DNA of 64,000 bases from Kalmanozyma brasiliensis GHG001 (lineage: Eukaryota > Basidiomycota > Ustilaginomycetes > Ustilaginales). Location: positions 1,612,802 to 1,676,801 of the forward strand of contig NW_015961970.1 in the NCBI RefSeq assembly GCF_000497045.1, in the 5' to 3' direction. Position numbers and translations under genes: made by a program. The notes beneath the pieces were generated by a model. That model did not search any database and had not been told where the DNA came from. It was given only the letters and a program-made list of their open reading frames with translations. Positions 31,229 through 40,272 of the stretch are shown here, one piece after another (within the stretch, counting starts at the first letter, position 1; every line of letters begins with the position of its first letter).

Positions 31229-31294
31229 ACGCACCATCCAAAGCGTCACGCACAGCTCATCACGCACCATTCGAAGCGTCACGCACAGCTCATC
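31229..31294. repeat. 33-bp direct tandem duplication
   Basis: Two adjacent 33-bp copies (31229-31261 and 31262-31294), each starting ACGCACCAT and ending CACAGCTCATC, differing at two positions. Confidence 0.85.
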
Positions 31295-31452
31295 GCTGCT
31301 TCATCGCCCACGTGTCTTCGTAGTCGAAGACAATGCAGCAGCGCTCCTCGATACACAGCTGGCAACGGCAAGATGAGGGGGGAATGAAAATGTAATTGAA
31401 ATGAAAACATTTTGAGAGGGGAGAGAGAGAGAGAGGGAAAAAGCTGTGGAAC

Positions 31453-31489
31453 TGCGATCTGTGACGATGCGCAAGTGACAGGCAAGATT
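31453..31489. repeat. 37-bp intergenic core, copy B
   Basis: Partner of copy A at 30266-30302, 35 of 37 positions identical, in the same orientation and about 420 bp upstream of the paralogue start. Confidence 0.85.
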
Positions 31490-31593
31490 AGAGGAGATTA
31501 TAGGAAGAGAGGGGGAAAGGAGCAGAACGGAAAACCGACAAGGATGTCAAGAAGACGTTGGGAATTGAGCTGGCCTATGAAAGCTGCAGCCCT

Positions 31594-34035
31594 TCACGGG
31601 AGCCTTCGGCCCCAGCCCAAAACATTCTGCAAACTCGGTTCGGCCCGGAGATACGTCTGGAGGTGCTCGGGCAAGCTTTCGAGGGGCTGCAGACCGTGGA
31701 CGCGCGTGGCGGTCTGGCGCTGGAACATGATCCCCTGATCGGTGGGCCAGACGCTGATCGTCTCCGCCTTCCGCTCCGGGTGGTGGAACGCCTGAGTCAA
31801 ATCGAATGGCTCATCGGCGACCATCACAGGCAGCGTCCTAGCGTACCCAGGCGACATGGTGCTCTTAGCCACGATCTTGACACCGGGGATGCCTTCAAAG
31901 TGCTGACGAATCTCCGAGGGAAGCGCGCTCCACCGGGTCGTGCGATAGAGCTTGTCGGGGACGCCATCGCTACGCAGACGGACGAAATTGAAGACGTACT
32001 TGCCATCGCGGCCCTGGGTGAGCGTGATGCGCTCGCCGTGGTACGGGATTGTGTGCAGGGGATGGTCCATCGTCGGCGTTGGAGGAGCGCGCTTGAAGAA
32101 GCGGAAGCCACGAGCGGTGTTATGCGAGAACCCTTGCTTGTTCGTGCCCCGCGTCGCCTCGGCCAACGCGCCCGACAGCGCAGGTTGACTGTGCAGATAG
32201 GCCTTCAGGTGCGCAGGCAGCTCCGCGAACTTGACCGCATTCTCCGATCCGCGCTGGAAGACGATCTTGCCCGACGACTTGCGCAGGATCTGGATGGTCT
32301 CTGCGGGGAAACCAGCGTGGACGTACTCGACCGTGTGCAGCGTCTCGAGAGGAGCACGCTTGAAGAAGCGGAAGCTGCGCAGAGGGAATCCGAACTTCTT
32401 GGTCGTGCGCCCCGCGTCTGCCAAGATCGCCTCAATGCCAGGCTGACTGCGAAGGTAGGATCGCAGGTGCCCCGGTAGCTGCGAGAACTTGACCAGCTCG
32501 CCAGAGGCGCGCGAGAACACCACCTTGCCGGAGGACTTGCGCAGCACCTGGATCGTCTCGGGTGGGAACTCGGGGTGGACGTACGCGTTTTCGGTGTCGA
32601 AGAGGTGACTGCCTAGCTTGACGTCCAGACGCGAGGCCTCGCTTTCGGGGAGATGGGAAGAGGCAAATGTGCCCATGTTGGGCGCTTGCTGAAACAGACG
32701 GCTCTGGAGCGACTCGGACAGCTGAGACCATTTGCGATAGTCGGAGAGGGAGCGCGCGTCTTCGTTGAGAAAGTTGAGCCGGTAGGACGTGAGGGGATCG
32801 TTGGGGTCGCGAGTGATGACGACCTTCTTGCCTGGGTACTGGACCGTCTGCAGATACTCGGGGGGAGCGCGCTTGAAGAACCGGGCTCCACGCTGCGGCA
32901 AACCGGTCCGGGTGGTCGTCTCGATCGCATCGGCCAACATGCCCCTCAAGCTAGGCTGGCTCTCCATGTAGGCACGCAGATGTTGCGGCAGCTGCGAGAA
33001 CTTGAGCATCTGGCCAAAGTTGCGCTGGAACACGACCTTGCCCGACGGAAGGCGCACCACCTGGAGGAGCTCGGGCGGGTAGTCCGGGTGCGCGTACACG
33101 GCCTCGTCGTCGAAAGCGTGCGAACCGAGCTTGATCTGCCAGCGGCTAGCGTCGCTTGCGGGCGCGTTGGACGATGCGAACACGCCGAGGTTGGGCACTT
33201 GTCGCGAGAGGCGCGTCTGGAGCGAGGACGGCAGATCGGACCACTTGCTCGTGCCGACAATGTTGCGCGCGTCTTCAGTGAGGACGCTGATCCGGTAAGG
33301 GGTGCGTGGATCGTTCGAAACGCGGGTGACGATGAACTTCTTGCCGGGATAGGAGATGGTCGTCTCGGCTTGGCCAGGAGCCCGCTTGTGCAGCTCGGCG
33401 GCCTCATCCAGAGACCTCTTGCGCACCGAAGAACGGAGGACCGACATCCAAGGCACACTACGGTCCGACTGGGCGTACCTGCGCAAAAACTTCTGCATGT
33501 GCTCCGGCAGCTCCTCGAACGGCGACCACTTGCGCGTCTCGAGTCCGAGTGCGCTCTTGCCGAGATAGTTGAATTCGAAGCGACCGCCCTTGCTCCTCAC
33601 CCGGACGGTGTGGGGCTTGCGGTTCGGAAGCGTGTAGATACCGGCGGGATCGTCAAAGTGCTGTCCCACGACGGGCTTGTCCGCGAGGCGATTCCAGCTC
33701 CATCCGTTCTTCTGGAGGGGCTTGAGGGCAGGGATGGCCTTGAAGATCTGCTTCTGCTCCTCGGCTCGGAAGGACTGGATCGTGTTGGGGATCACGGCAA
33801 TGTCGTCGTAGGGCAGGAAGCGATGGACCAAGATCTGTGGACCTCGGGGTCCTTTGTGGAGCGCGAAGCCTTCACCCGCGTAGGGAAGCGAAGGGTGCTC
33901 CGTCCATTCGCTGCCCCTTCGGACGACCTGGGAGACGGAAGCGGCGGAGGCAAAGTTGGAGACGAAGAGAAAGGCCAGCAGGCCGAAGGCCAACCACCAG
34001 GGCCGCTGGTGGCCGGAACCGCTAGTGACCTGCAT
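31594..34035 (-). CDS. Secreted repeat protein with Kex2-type Lys-Arg sites between modules (KEP-like), no cysteine
   Basis: 813 aa from the ATG at 34035. A signal peptide is clear: WWLAFGLLAFLFVSNFASA with likely cleavage after residue 31. Dibasic sites divide the mature chain: VVRR (39-40), RKR (205-207), HKR (217-218), and three identical FFKR sites at 388-389, 559-560 and 648-649. Each KR from 218 onward is followed by Ala-Pro. The modules are 167, 171, 171, 89 and 164 residues. Modules 2 and 3 are closely similar; shared landmarks are YPGKK, EDAR, KWSxL, KLGSHxFD, the SGKVVF strand, and KFSQLPxHLRxY. Module 4 lacks about 82 residues of the first half. I see no cysteine in the whole protein. 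The layout is that of fungal Kex2-processed repeat precursors (KEPs, of which smut Rep1 is one), but with far longer modules. Function unknown; secretion and cleavage are inferred. Confidence 0.82.
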   Translation of the reverse strand: MQVTSGSGHQRPWWLAFGLLAFLFVSNFASAASVSQVVRRGSEWTEHPSLPYAGEGFALHKGPRGPQILVHRFLPYDDIAVIPNTIQSFRAEEQKQIFKAIPALKPLQKNGWSWNRLADKPVVGQHFDDPAGIYTLPNRKPHTVRVRSKGGRFEFNYLGKSALGLETRKWSPFEELPEHMQKFLRRYAQSDRSVPWMSVLRSSVRKRSLDEAAELHKRAPGQAETTISYPGKKFIVTRVSNDPRTPYRISVLTEDARNIVGTSKWSDLPSSLQTRLSRQVPNLGVFASSNAPASDASRWQIKLGSHAFDDEAVYAHPDYPPELLQVVRLPSGKVVFQRNFGQMLKFSQLPQHLRAYMESQPSLRGMLADAIETTTRTGLPQRGARFFKRAPPEYLQTVQYPGKKVVITRDPNDPLTSYRLNFLNEDARSLSDYRKWSQLSESLQSRLFQQAPNMGTFASSHLPESEASRLDVKLGSHLFDTENAYVHPEFPPETIQVLRKSSGKVVFSRASGELVKFSQLPGHLRSYLRSQPGIEAILADAGRTTKKFGFPLRSFRFFKRAPLETLHTVEYVHAGFPAETIQILRKSSGKIVFQRGSENAVKFAELPAHLKAYLHSQPALSGALAEATRGTNKQGFSHNTARGFRFFKRAPPTPTMDHPLHTIPYHGERITLTQGRDGKYVFNFVRLRSDGVPDKLYRTTRWSALPSEIRQHFEGIPGVKIVAKSTMSPGYARTLPVMVADEPFDLTQAFHHPERKAETISVWPTDQGIMFQRQTATRVHGLQPLESLPEHLQTYLRAEPSLQNVLGWGRRLP

Positions 34036-34170
34036 GGCGGATGGGAGAAGAGGAAGCTTTGCAAGCAAAGGAGTGTGCTGTTATGGACAGAGTGGATGAG
34101 GATCGAAGGAGTGTGGTGTGCTATGTGTAGCGATGATGGTGGTCTTTGAGAAACTCGAGCTGCTGTCCCT

Positions 34171-34180
34171 CCCATATATA
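34171..34180 (-). promoter_or_regulatory. TATA box of the Kex2-site repeat protein gene
   Basis: TATATATGGG read on the minus strand, about 140 bp upstream of the ATG at 34035; one of the few clear TATA boxes in the window, consistent with an inducible gene. Confidence 0.55.
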
Positions 34181-34908
34181 CTTTCCGATTCCTGCTTTTG
34201 CCGACCAGGGAGCCAGCCCTGAGACCGTTGTGCAATGACTATGGAAGGTTCAGAGGGTGTGATAGGCGCAGAAGCATTGTCAGCTGGCGTATTCTGAACC
34301 CATTGGGCGAACTTGTTTGCTTTGGTCTAAATGATGTCCGCCCACATTGCAGCAGCTCCACCGGCGATCAGCACGGCCGCGGTTCCGTCCAAATGAAGAT
34401 TCAACTGATGTTGTGTGGGGCGATCGAGGCGAAGCGATGATGAAGTGGCGGCGTTGATGTGTCAACCAACACGGAGCCTTTTCGGTGGATGCCACGTTTG
34501 ATCCCATCCAACAGTTCGGACCAGCTCGACGTCGAGTGCGTTCTTCATCCCATCGACCTCCCAAAACGCCGGAACCGCGCCGGAGAGCGTCTCAGACGAG
34601 CCCACCAACTGGCGCAGGATTCCCGTTGATTCGACGAAAGCAGCAAATGAGCAAACACACTTGCCAAGGCTCGACGTCGAGTATCACCAGGGGTCAAGGT
34701 CAACTCATTGACATGCGCCAAGCCTCGGCGTCGGTGCTTAGCTGTGGTGGGCAAGATCATCTCGGTCTTTTTGAAGGAATCCTCGGTCAAATAGCAATAG
34801 GATCCAAGAGCTTCGATTGAGCAGTCGGAACAGAGGAGAAGGTAGACAAACAGATCCTTCGGCATTCTATCTAGTGAACCTACAGAGAATTCCGGCAATT
34901 CGACGAGC
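34181..34908. other. Intergenic region between repeat protein gene and VPH1
   Basis: Upstream DNA of the secreted repeat protein and 3' flank of VPH1. Nothing else recognised. Confidence 0.45.
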
Positions 34909-37500
34909 TCAGAATTTGAGCGGCTCGAACTGGTAACCACCGGCCTGGTAGAACTTGCTTCCGAATTCGACCCAGGCGAGACGAATGGCGTGCAACAGCG
35001 AACTGAGACCCTCCATACAGCACAGAATGGCAATGGACAGGCAGAACCACAGGCCAAAGGCGAAGACCGTGATGATGGCACCGACAACCCCCGTCTTGCC
35101 AAAGGCGTTCTGGATGGTCATGGTCCACAGCACCTCGGAGAGCTGGGCGTGGGCCAGCGACAGAGCCCAGAGACGCAGGTATGAGGCCGTGTTGGAGATG
35201 CATCCAAGGCAGAACTCGATGGTGTGGATGACCTGGTGAATCACGACCTCGCCGATGTTGAACTCGTGCTCCTCCTCCATCTCGCCATCGCCGTGGCCGC
35301 CGCCATTGCCGTGACCGTTGTCGCGCTGGGTGCGTGCGAGACGGTTGGTCTCGTTGTCGTCGTCCTCCTCCTCGTTGTCATCGTCCTCGTCACCGAGCGA
35401 AAGACCTCGCGAGCCATCGCCGCGACCACCAATGGCGCGGTAGCCCTGCCCCTTGGTCTTCTGGTGCTCCTTCCACTCGATGTACGGAGTGACGACGAGC
35501 ATCCAAGGGACACAGATGAATGCGATGCCAAGCAGCACCGTCTGGACCATGGCCTGACCCGGGTAGAGCTCGGTCTTGGGGTCGACGGAGCCGGGCTTGA
35601 GAAACATGTAGATGAGCATGTTGAGCAAGCCAGGCGGGTTGTTACGGAAGACGGTGCCATTGGCATCCGTCTCATACCAGTCGATGGACCACTTGTAGAC
35701 GATGGCGAAGACGAGGTAGCCGAACAGCGACTGCATGAAGAGCATCTGCGGCACAATCTCGGACCAGATCTTCCACTTTTGACCAAAGCGGAGGAAGTTG
35801 GGCACGTTGAGGAGAATGGCGAGCGTCATGTGGAAGACACCGAGGATGACGGACATCTTCATCTTGAGCGAGTTGGTGAAGACGAGCGCGTTGTCGGCAC
35901 CGTGCCAGGTGGGATCGATACCGATGGCGTAGACGTTGCCGTTCGGGACCGCCTCGATGGTGCCCTCTTTGTGCGGCCAATCCCAACCCGTGTGGAAGAG
36001 ATGCATGCTCTTGCTTCCGATATCGTTGTAGAGGAAACCGGTGAACATGGAAAAGACACCCATGAGCAGCATCATGTAGCGACCGTAAAAGAACATGGTG
36101 AAGATCTCGTTGTCGACCTTGGCGAGCTTGCGTTCGAACACGCACATGGTGGTGGCAGCCAGCGTCATGAGGAAGGCGTGGAAGACGTCTCCGAACATGA
36201 CGGCAAAGAGGAAGGGAAGGAGGATCAAGTTGAAGAGACCCGGGTTGACCTCCTTGTATTTGGCGATACCGTAGCTGTCACCGACGGACTGGATTGCCTC
36301 GGTGTACTTGTTGGATCGCTGGAAGGTGGGGGGCATCTTGTTGGTGCGAAGCTCCTGCAGCACAGCGGGGGCGCTGGTGCCGGCGTTCTCGTTGGCGCGA
36401 CGAAGGGCCAGCTGGATCTGACCGAGATCGCTGGTAGGGCACCATCCTTCGGCGACGAGCGTCTTGCGACGGCTGTCAAAGAGGAACATGTTGAGCGTCG
36501 AGTAGATGAGCTTCTCCTTGCGCACGACATCCTCCCACGCGCTGAGCACTTCGGCGATCTTGACGAGCTCGGTGCGTCGGGTGGCGCTGGTGGAGTAGAG
36601 GACGTTGTTGAGATCCTCGATACGGCTGAGGACCTCCCGGAGGCTCTCCTCGCGGCGGTCGGCGTTGCTGTCGATGGGGTAGAGGGTGCCACCCATGCTC
36701 TCGCTGATCTTTCGAATCTTGGCAAGGAGCTCGGAGCCGTGAGCAAAGATGATGAACACGTTCTTGCGGACGGGCTCTTCCTTGGTCGGGTCGTCGAAGG
36801 CCTCGTCGATCTCGGCATAGTTCATGTACAGGTTTCCACGGAGAACTCGCCAGAGGATGCGCTCAAAGATGGCCATTTTACTGCGGTCGATGGTGCCGGC
36901 GACGAACTCGAGGTCGAATGTTCCGTAGCCGCTGTCTTCGCCGCCGCGAGTGGTGTGGTAAGCACCGGACTCCATGTCGTCCAGAAGAGGAGCATGGTCG
37001 TCGTCGAGAGAAGCGCGGTTGTCCTGGCGTCCTTCTGCCTGGTCGAAGAAGACGGCGGTCTCTCGGAGGACGTGCTTGGCCTCCTCGAGCTCTTGCAAGC
37101 GTTTCTGAAGTGTTTCGTAGGAGCCGTTCATCTGGCCAAGACGCTCCTCGTGCTCGCGCAGCTTGACTTGGAGCTCGTCCATGAGCTGAGCGCCACGACG
37201 ACCGTCAGGACCCGAACCGAGGCTGATGAAAGGAAGGGCGCTTTCGAGAGGACGGACTGGGACGCCTTCCTTCTCCATCTGAGCGTAGAGGAAGCGAATG
37301 CGCCTCTCCATCTCATCGAGTCGTCGAATGTCGGTGACGAAAGAGCGTTGGAATGGAGATACGTCCGGGTTGAGATCCTTGAACATGACGTTGCCCAGCT
37401 CACCGAGCTCCTGCACGGTAGCGTGAGCGGTTTCGGTGGGAACGTAGAGCTGGATCAGCGACATGGTCGCTGATCTGAACAGGCTCTCCTCCTCCGGCAT
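34909..37500 (-). CDS. VPH1: V-type H+-ATPase 116-kDa subunit a (Vph1/Stv1-like)
   Basis: Membrane subunit of the V0 sector, forming the proton half-channels against the c-ring. 863 aa, single exon, start MPEEESLFRSATMSLIQLYV as in fungal and animal orthologues. The N-terminal cytosolic half (to about residue 420) contains the usual GELGNVMFKDLNPDVSPFQR and RFLYAQMEKEG stretches. It is followed by the first membrane segments (NLILLPFLFAVMFGDVFHAF, FYGRYMMLLMGVFSMFTGFL). An acidic, Asn/Gly/His-rich loop of about 60 residues (EDDDNEEEDDDNETN) precedes the last helices, where SNTASYLRLWALSLAHAQLS carries the Arg essential for proton transfer. Fungi with one gene use it for all V-ATPase; whether this one is vacuolar (Vph1) or Golgi (Stv1) type cannot be told here. 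Confidence 0.96.
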   Translation of the reverse strand: MPEEESLFRSATMSLIQLYVPTETAHATVQELGELGNVMFKDLNPDVSPFQRSFVTDIRRLDEMERRIRFLYAQMEKEGVPVRPLESALPFISLGSGPDGRRGAQLMDELQVKLREHEERLGQMNGSYETLQKRLQELEEAKHVLRETAVFFDQAEGRQDNRASLDDDHAPLLDDMESGAYHTTRGGEDSGYGTFDLEFVAGTIDRSKMAIFERILWRVLRGNLYMNYAEIDEAFDDPTKEEPVRKNVFIIFAHGSELLAKIRKISESMGGTLYPIDSNADRREESLREVLSRIEDLNNVLYSTSATRRTELVKIAEVLSAWEDVVRKEKLIYSTLNMFLFDSRRKTLVAEGWCPTSDLGQIQLALRRANENAGTSAPAVLQELRTNKMPPTFQRSNKYTEAIQSVGDSYGIAKYKEVNPGLFNLILLPFLFAVMFGDVFHAFLMTLAATTMCVFERKLAKVDNEIFTMFFYGRYMMLLMGVFSMFTGFLYNDIGSKSMHLFHTGWDWPHKEGTIEAVPNGNVYAIGIDPTWHGADNALVFTNSLKMKMSVILGVFHMTLAILLNVPNFLRFGQKWKIWSEIVPQMLFMQSLFGYLVFAIVYKWSIDWYETDANGTVFRNNPPGLLNMLIYMFLKPGSVDPKTELYPGQAMVQTVLLGIAFICVPWMLVVTPYIEWKEHQKTKGQGYRAIGGRGDGSRGLSLGDEDDDNEEEDDDNETNRLARTQRDNGHGNGGGHGDGEMEEEHEFNIGEVVIHQVIHTIEFCLGCISNTASYLRLWALSLAHAQLSEVLWTMTIQNAFGKTGVVGAIITVFAFGLWFCLSIAILCCMEGLSSLLHAIRLAWVEFGSKFYQAGGYQFEPLKF

Positions 37501-37980
37501 GGTGAAGTATCTTTGAAGGTATACAGAGGTATACCAAGCAAAGGTGGGGGTTGGGCGATTGAGGTGGAAGAGGGTGGACGACGACGATGGCTGATGGCGA
37601 ATTGTCGAATGAGGTCTGACCGCGCCTGCTGCCAGGCTTCTTTCTCTCTGCTTGCTGCTCGGTGTCGATCTGACGTTGTTCTGAATTTTGAGTGCCTGCG
37701 TGCCGCAACAGGGCGAGGGATGATGCAGGGATGAGCCAACGAGGTCAGCTCAGCCACGGATCCGACCTCTTTTTGAATTTCGCGCGAGCATGGGCCATCA
37801 AGGACAACTCCACAGTCTAACATGGTCACATTTTCTACTCCACCTCCTCGAGACTCGCACTTATCCCTAGAGGACCCTGTTGAACGTGTCAAGGTCACCT
37901 CAACTCGAGCATCGTCTTTTACCTCTATCCTCCAAACGTTGGGACTCGCTCAACGCAGCAACGAGCTCTCTCTCCACACC
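37501..37980. other. Divergent intergenic region between VPH1 and the FG-GAP gene
   Basis: Holds both promoters; about 160 bp at the right end could be coding if the FG-GAP protein starts at the upstream ATG (37822). Confidence 0.45.
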
Positions 37981-40272
37981 ATGGCGCTCAGCTGCGAAGC
38001 CGAGTGCTCCAAGACGGCACAGAGGCGATCGCATAGACCTCGATCCTCCAAAGCTCGCAAGCTGAGAGCCACCTGGGCATCCGCGTTGCTGCTAGTTACG
38101 GCCACTACCGGAGTCGATGCCCTCTTCGGTATCGGGGAGAAGCGCTTCAAGTACGAAGGGCTCATCAATGCGGGCAGTCTAGGCCTCGACAGCATCGACG
38201 GCCAAATAGCAGCCTGGGGCGATTGGAATGGGGATCAATTCGTAGACGCCATCGTTGTCGACTCCGCCCGGCAGACCGCCAACATACACACGTGGGACCG
38301 CACCAGCTTCTCTTTCAGTAGCAGCCCAGCGGCATCCGTTCAGCTCGCATCAGGCAACAAGATCAGCAATGTTGTTGCAGCTGATGTCAATTACGATGGC
38401 AGGCTCGATCTGCTCATCATGTCGCAGAGCACTTCTTCTTCCTCGAAGCAGCTCTCCATGGACGTCTTTCTCGGCAAAGTAGACCTAAGCGGCTTCGAAT
38501 CAATACCTCTCACTGCACCGTCATCGACGTTAGCGCAACCCATCACGTTTGATGCTTCAGGCGATATGCAGATGGACCTGCTCGGCATCCCCTATTCCGA
38601 CACCGATGCAACCGAGCTCAAGATCTGGCGCAACCTTCTGGCCAACTCGTCCAACACGACAGCCGCCTTTGACATCACAGTTGCTCCCCTCCTCGATGCC
38701 ACCAAAGCACCCGCATGCAAGCTCGCCAACCCGCACAGCTCCGCCTTTGTCGATCTCAACGGCGACTGCCTCGCCGACCTCTTCCTCGTCTGTTCCGAAG
38801 AGTCCCTCTTCAGCTCCAAACTCACCTACCAGATCTGGACGGCTGTCAAGCCGGACGCGAAGGGCAACGGATCGGGCTTCCAGCTGGCTTCCACCGGCGA
38901 GCTTCCACCCGGCACAGGAGCGCTCAGCTTCGGCGATGTTGATCGCGATGGCACCATCGACGTCATCTTTCCGACGTGCGATCGAGGTGGTGGGAACTGC
39001 TACATCAATGTTGCGTTCAACCATCAGATTCCACTCTGTTCGCCACGCATCGATGGTTTCTTTGGTGGTGGACCCGGCTATGGGCCTCTGTCGTTGAACA
39101 AGAAAAGAGCGAATACGACCCCTCGCCAAGCCAGTGCTTCTCCCGGCCTGCAGTGCAGAGAAGCAGAAGATCTCTGCGTAGCCGACGACCACTTCCACCT
39201 CGACTTTAGCATCAACAAAGACAATGCCAATCTGCTGCGCGTGCCTATCGACAAACTGACGGGCGACAGCCGCATCCTGCTCACCGACCCGCTCGCGCCC
39301 TCGTACCTCGCCCTGCCCAACGCGCTTCACCTCGGCGACTACAACAAGGACGGCTATCCGGATCTGCTCGTCGTCACCGTGCCCGACAAGCTCGCCTCGG
39401 GTGGCCGCAACAACGCGCAGGGGTCGGGCGAGACGCGCGTGCACATCCTGCGCAACCTCGAGTGCCGTCGCGTGCCCAACAGCGAGAAGGCCGGTCTGGG
39501 TTGCTCGCCGGACCGACCCGAGGGGCGGACGTTCATCAAGGTCACTGCCGGCGCCAACGCCCTCGAGACGCTGCGCGACGTGCGTAGTGCGAGCTGGCTC
39601 GACATTGATGAGGATGGCACGCTGGACATTCTGCTGCAGCGCACGCCCACTTCTTCGGAAGGCACCAATTCCGCCCGACGCATCACGTTCGTCCAGAACA
39701 ACTACTTTCACGATTCGTTCTTCCTCAAGGCCCTGACGCTCAACGGGGCCTGTCCGGGGATGTGTGAGCCAGATAATGCACCGCGCTTCCAACCGTGGGG
39801 GACGAACTACGGTGGGGCGTCGTACAAGTTCACCGTTCTGGACCCGAACGGTGTTCGACGCGCCCAACAGGTTGGGCAGCTCCCGCAAACCGCCTATCGC
39901 AGCCTCCTCACTCCGTACAGCTACTTTGGCTTGGGTAGGACGAACAACTACGTCGAGAGTCTGTTTGTCGGCTCGACGCGCCGGCAGGAGGAACATTACC
40001 TGGCGCTCGAAGGCGTCATTCCGAACAGTCAGGTGGTGATCAACCCATGGCAAGGCGGGAAGGGGAGTGAGAAGGAAGGCGGTGGACCGGGAACCTGGAC
40101 CAAGCAGCTGTATTTGCATCCGGGAGACTGGATCCCGTGGGTGACGGTGGTGCTCATCACCACGATCGTCGGGTTGGCCGTGGTGGTGATTGTCCTGCAT
40201 GTCAATGAGAGGAGGGAGGACGAGCGGGAGAGGAAACGCGCCGTTCACGCTATCAACTTTGATGCGTTGTAG
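37981..40272 (+). CDS. FG-GAP repeat membrane protein, ITFG1/TIP-like
   Basis: Type I membrane protein with an integrin-alpha-like beta-propeller; human ITFG1 (T-cell immunomodulatory protein) is the closest family. 763 aa from the ATG of MALSCEAEC; an upstream in-frame ATG at 37822 would add 53 residues. A signal sequence (ASALLLVTATTGVDALF) leads into FG-GAP units, each with a calcium-loop pattern D-x-[DN]-x-D-G-x-x-D: GDWNGDQFVDAIVV, ADVNYDGRLDLLIM, GDVDRDGTIDVIFP, GDYNKDGYPDLLVV and LDIDEDGTLDILLQ. The C-terminal half includes the ITFG1 pattern GASYKFTVLDPNG and YSYFGLGRTNNYVESLFVG. A single transmembrane helix (WVTVVLITTIVGLAVVVIVL) is followed by a short basic tail. Probably an endomembrane or surface protein; its role in fungi is not known to me. 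Confidence 0.88.
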   Translation: MALSCEAECSKTAQRRSHRPRSSKARKLRATWASALLLVTATTGVDALFGIGEKRFKYEGLINAGSLGLDSIDGQIAAWGDWNGDQFVDAIVVDSARQTANIHTWDRTSFSFSSSPAASVQLASGNKISNVVAADVNYDGRLDLLIMSQSTSSSSKQLSMDVFLGKVDLSGFESIPLTAPSSTLAQPITFDASGDMQMDLLGIPYSDTDATELKIWRNLLANSSNTTAAFDITVAPLLDATKAPACKLANPHSSAFVDLNGDCLADLFLVCSEESLFSSKLTYQIWTAVKPDAKGNGSGFQLASTGELPPGTGALSFGDVDRDGTIDVIFPTCDRGGGNCYINVAFNHQIPLCSPRIDGFFGGGPGYGPLSLNKKRANTTPRQASASPGLQCREAEDLCVADDHFHLDFSINKDNANLLRVPIDKLTGDSRILLTDPLAPSYLALPNALHLGDYNKDGYPDLLVVTVPDKLASGGRNNAQGSGETRVHILRNLECRRVPNSEKAGLGCSPDRPEGRTFIKVTAGANALETLRDVRSASWLDIDEDGTLDILLQRTPTSSEGTNSARRITFVQNNYFHDSFFLKALTLNGACPGMCEPDNAPRFQPWGTNYGGASYKFTVLDPNGVRRAQQVGQLPQTAYRSLLTPYSYFGLGRTNNYVESLFVGSTRRQEEHYLALEGVIPNSQVVINPWQGGKGSEKEGGGPGTWTKQLYLHPGDWIPWVTVVLITTIVGLAVVVIVLHVNERREDERERKRAVHAINFDAL

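Larger units (their letters stand above)
31034..31593. other. Intergenic region upstream of the second paralogue
   Basis: Holds a 33-bp tandem duplication (31229-31294) and copy B of the 37-bp core (31453-31489). Also the 3' flank of the Kex2-site repeat protein gene. Confidence 0.6.

Noticed and set aside
35224..37473. 749-codon open frame on the plus strand
   Set aside because: Very long, but it mirrors the VPH1 frame codon by codon on the other strand; no domain, abnormal Val/Glu/His content.
4387..37500. V-ATPase gene cluster (VMA1 and VPH1 in one window)
   Set aside because: The two genes are 28 kb apart with unrelated genes between; coincidence is enough.
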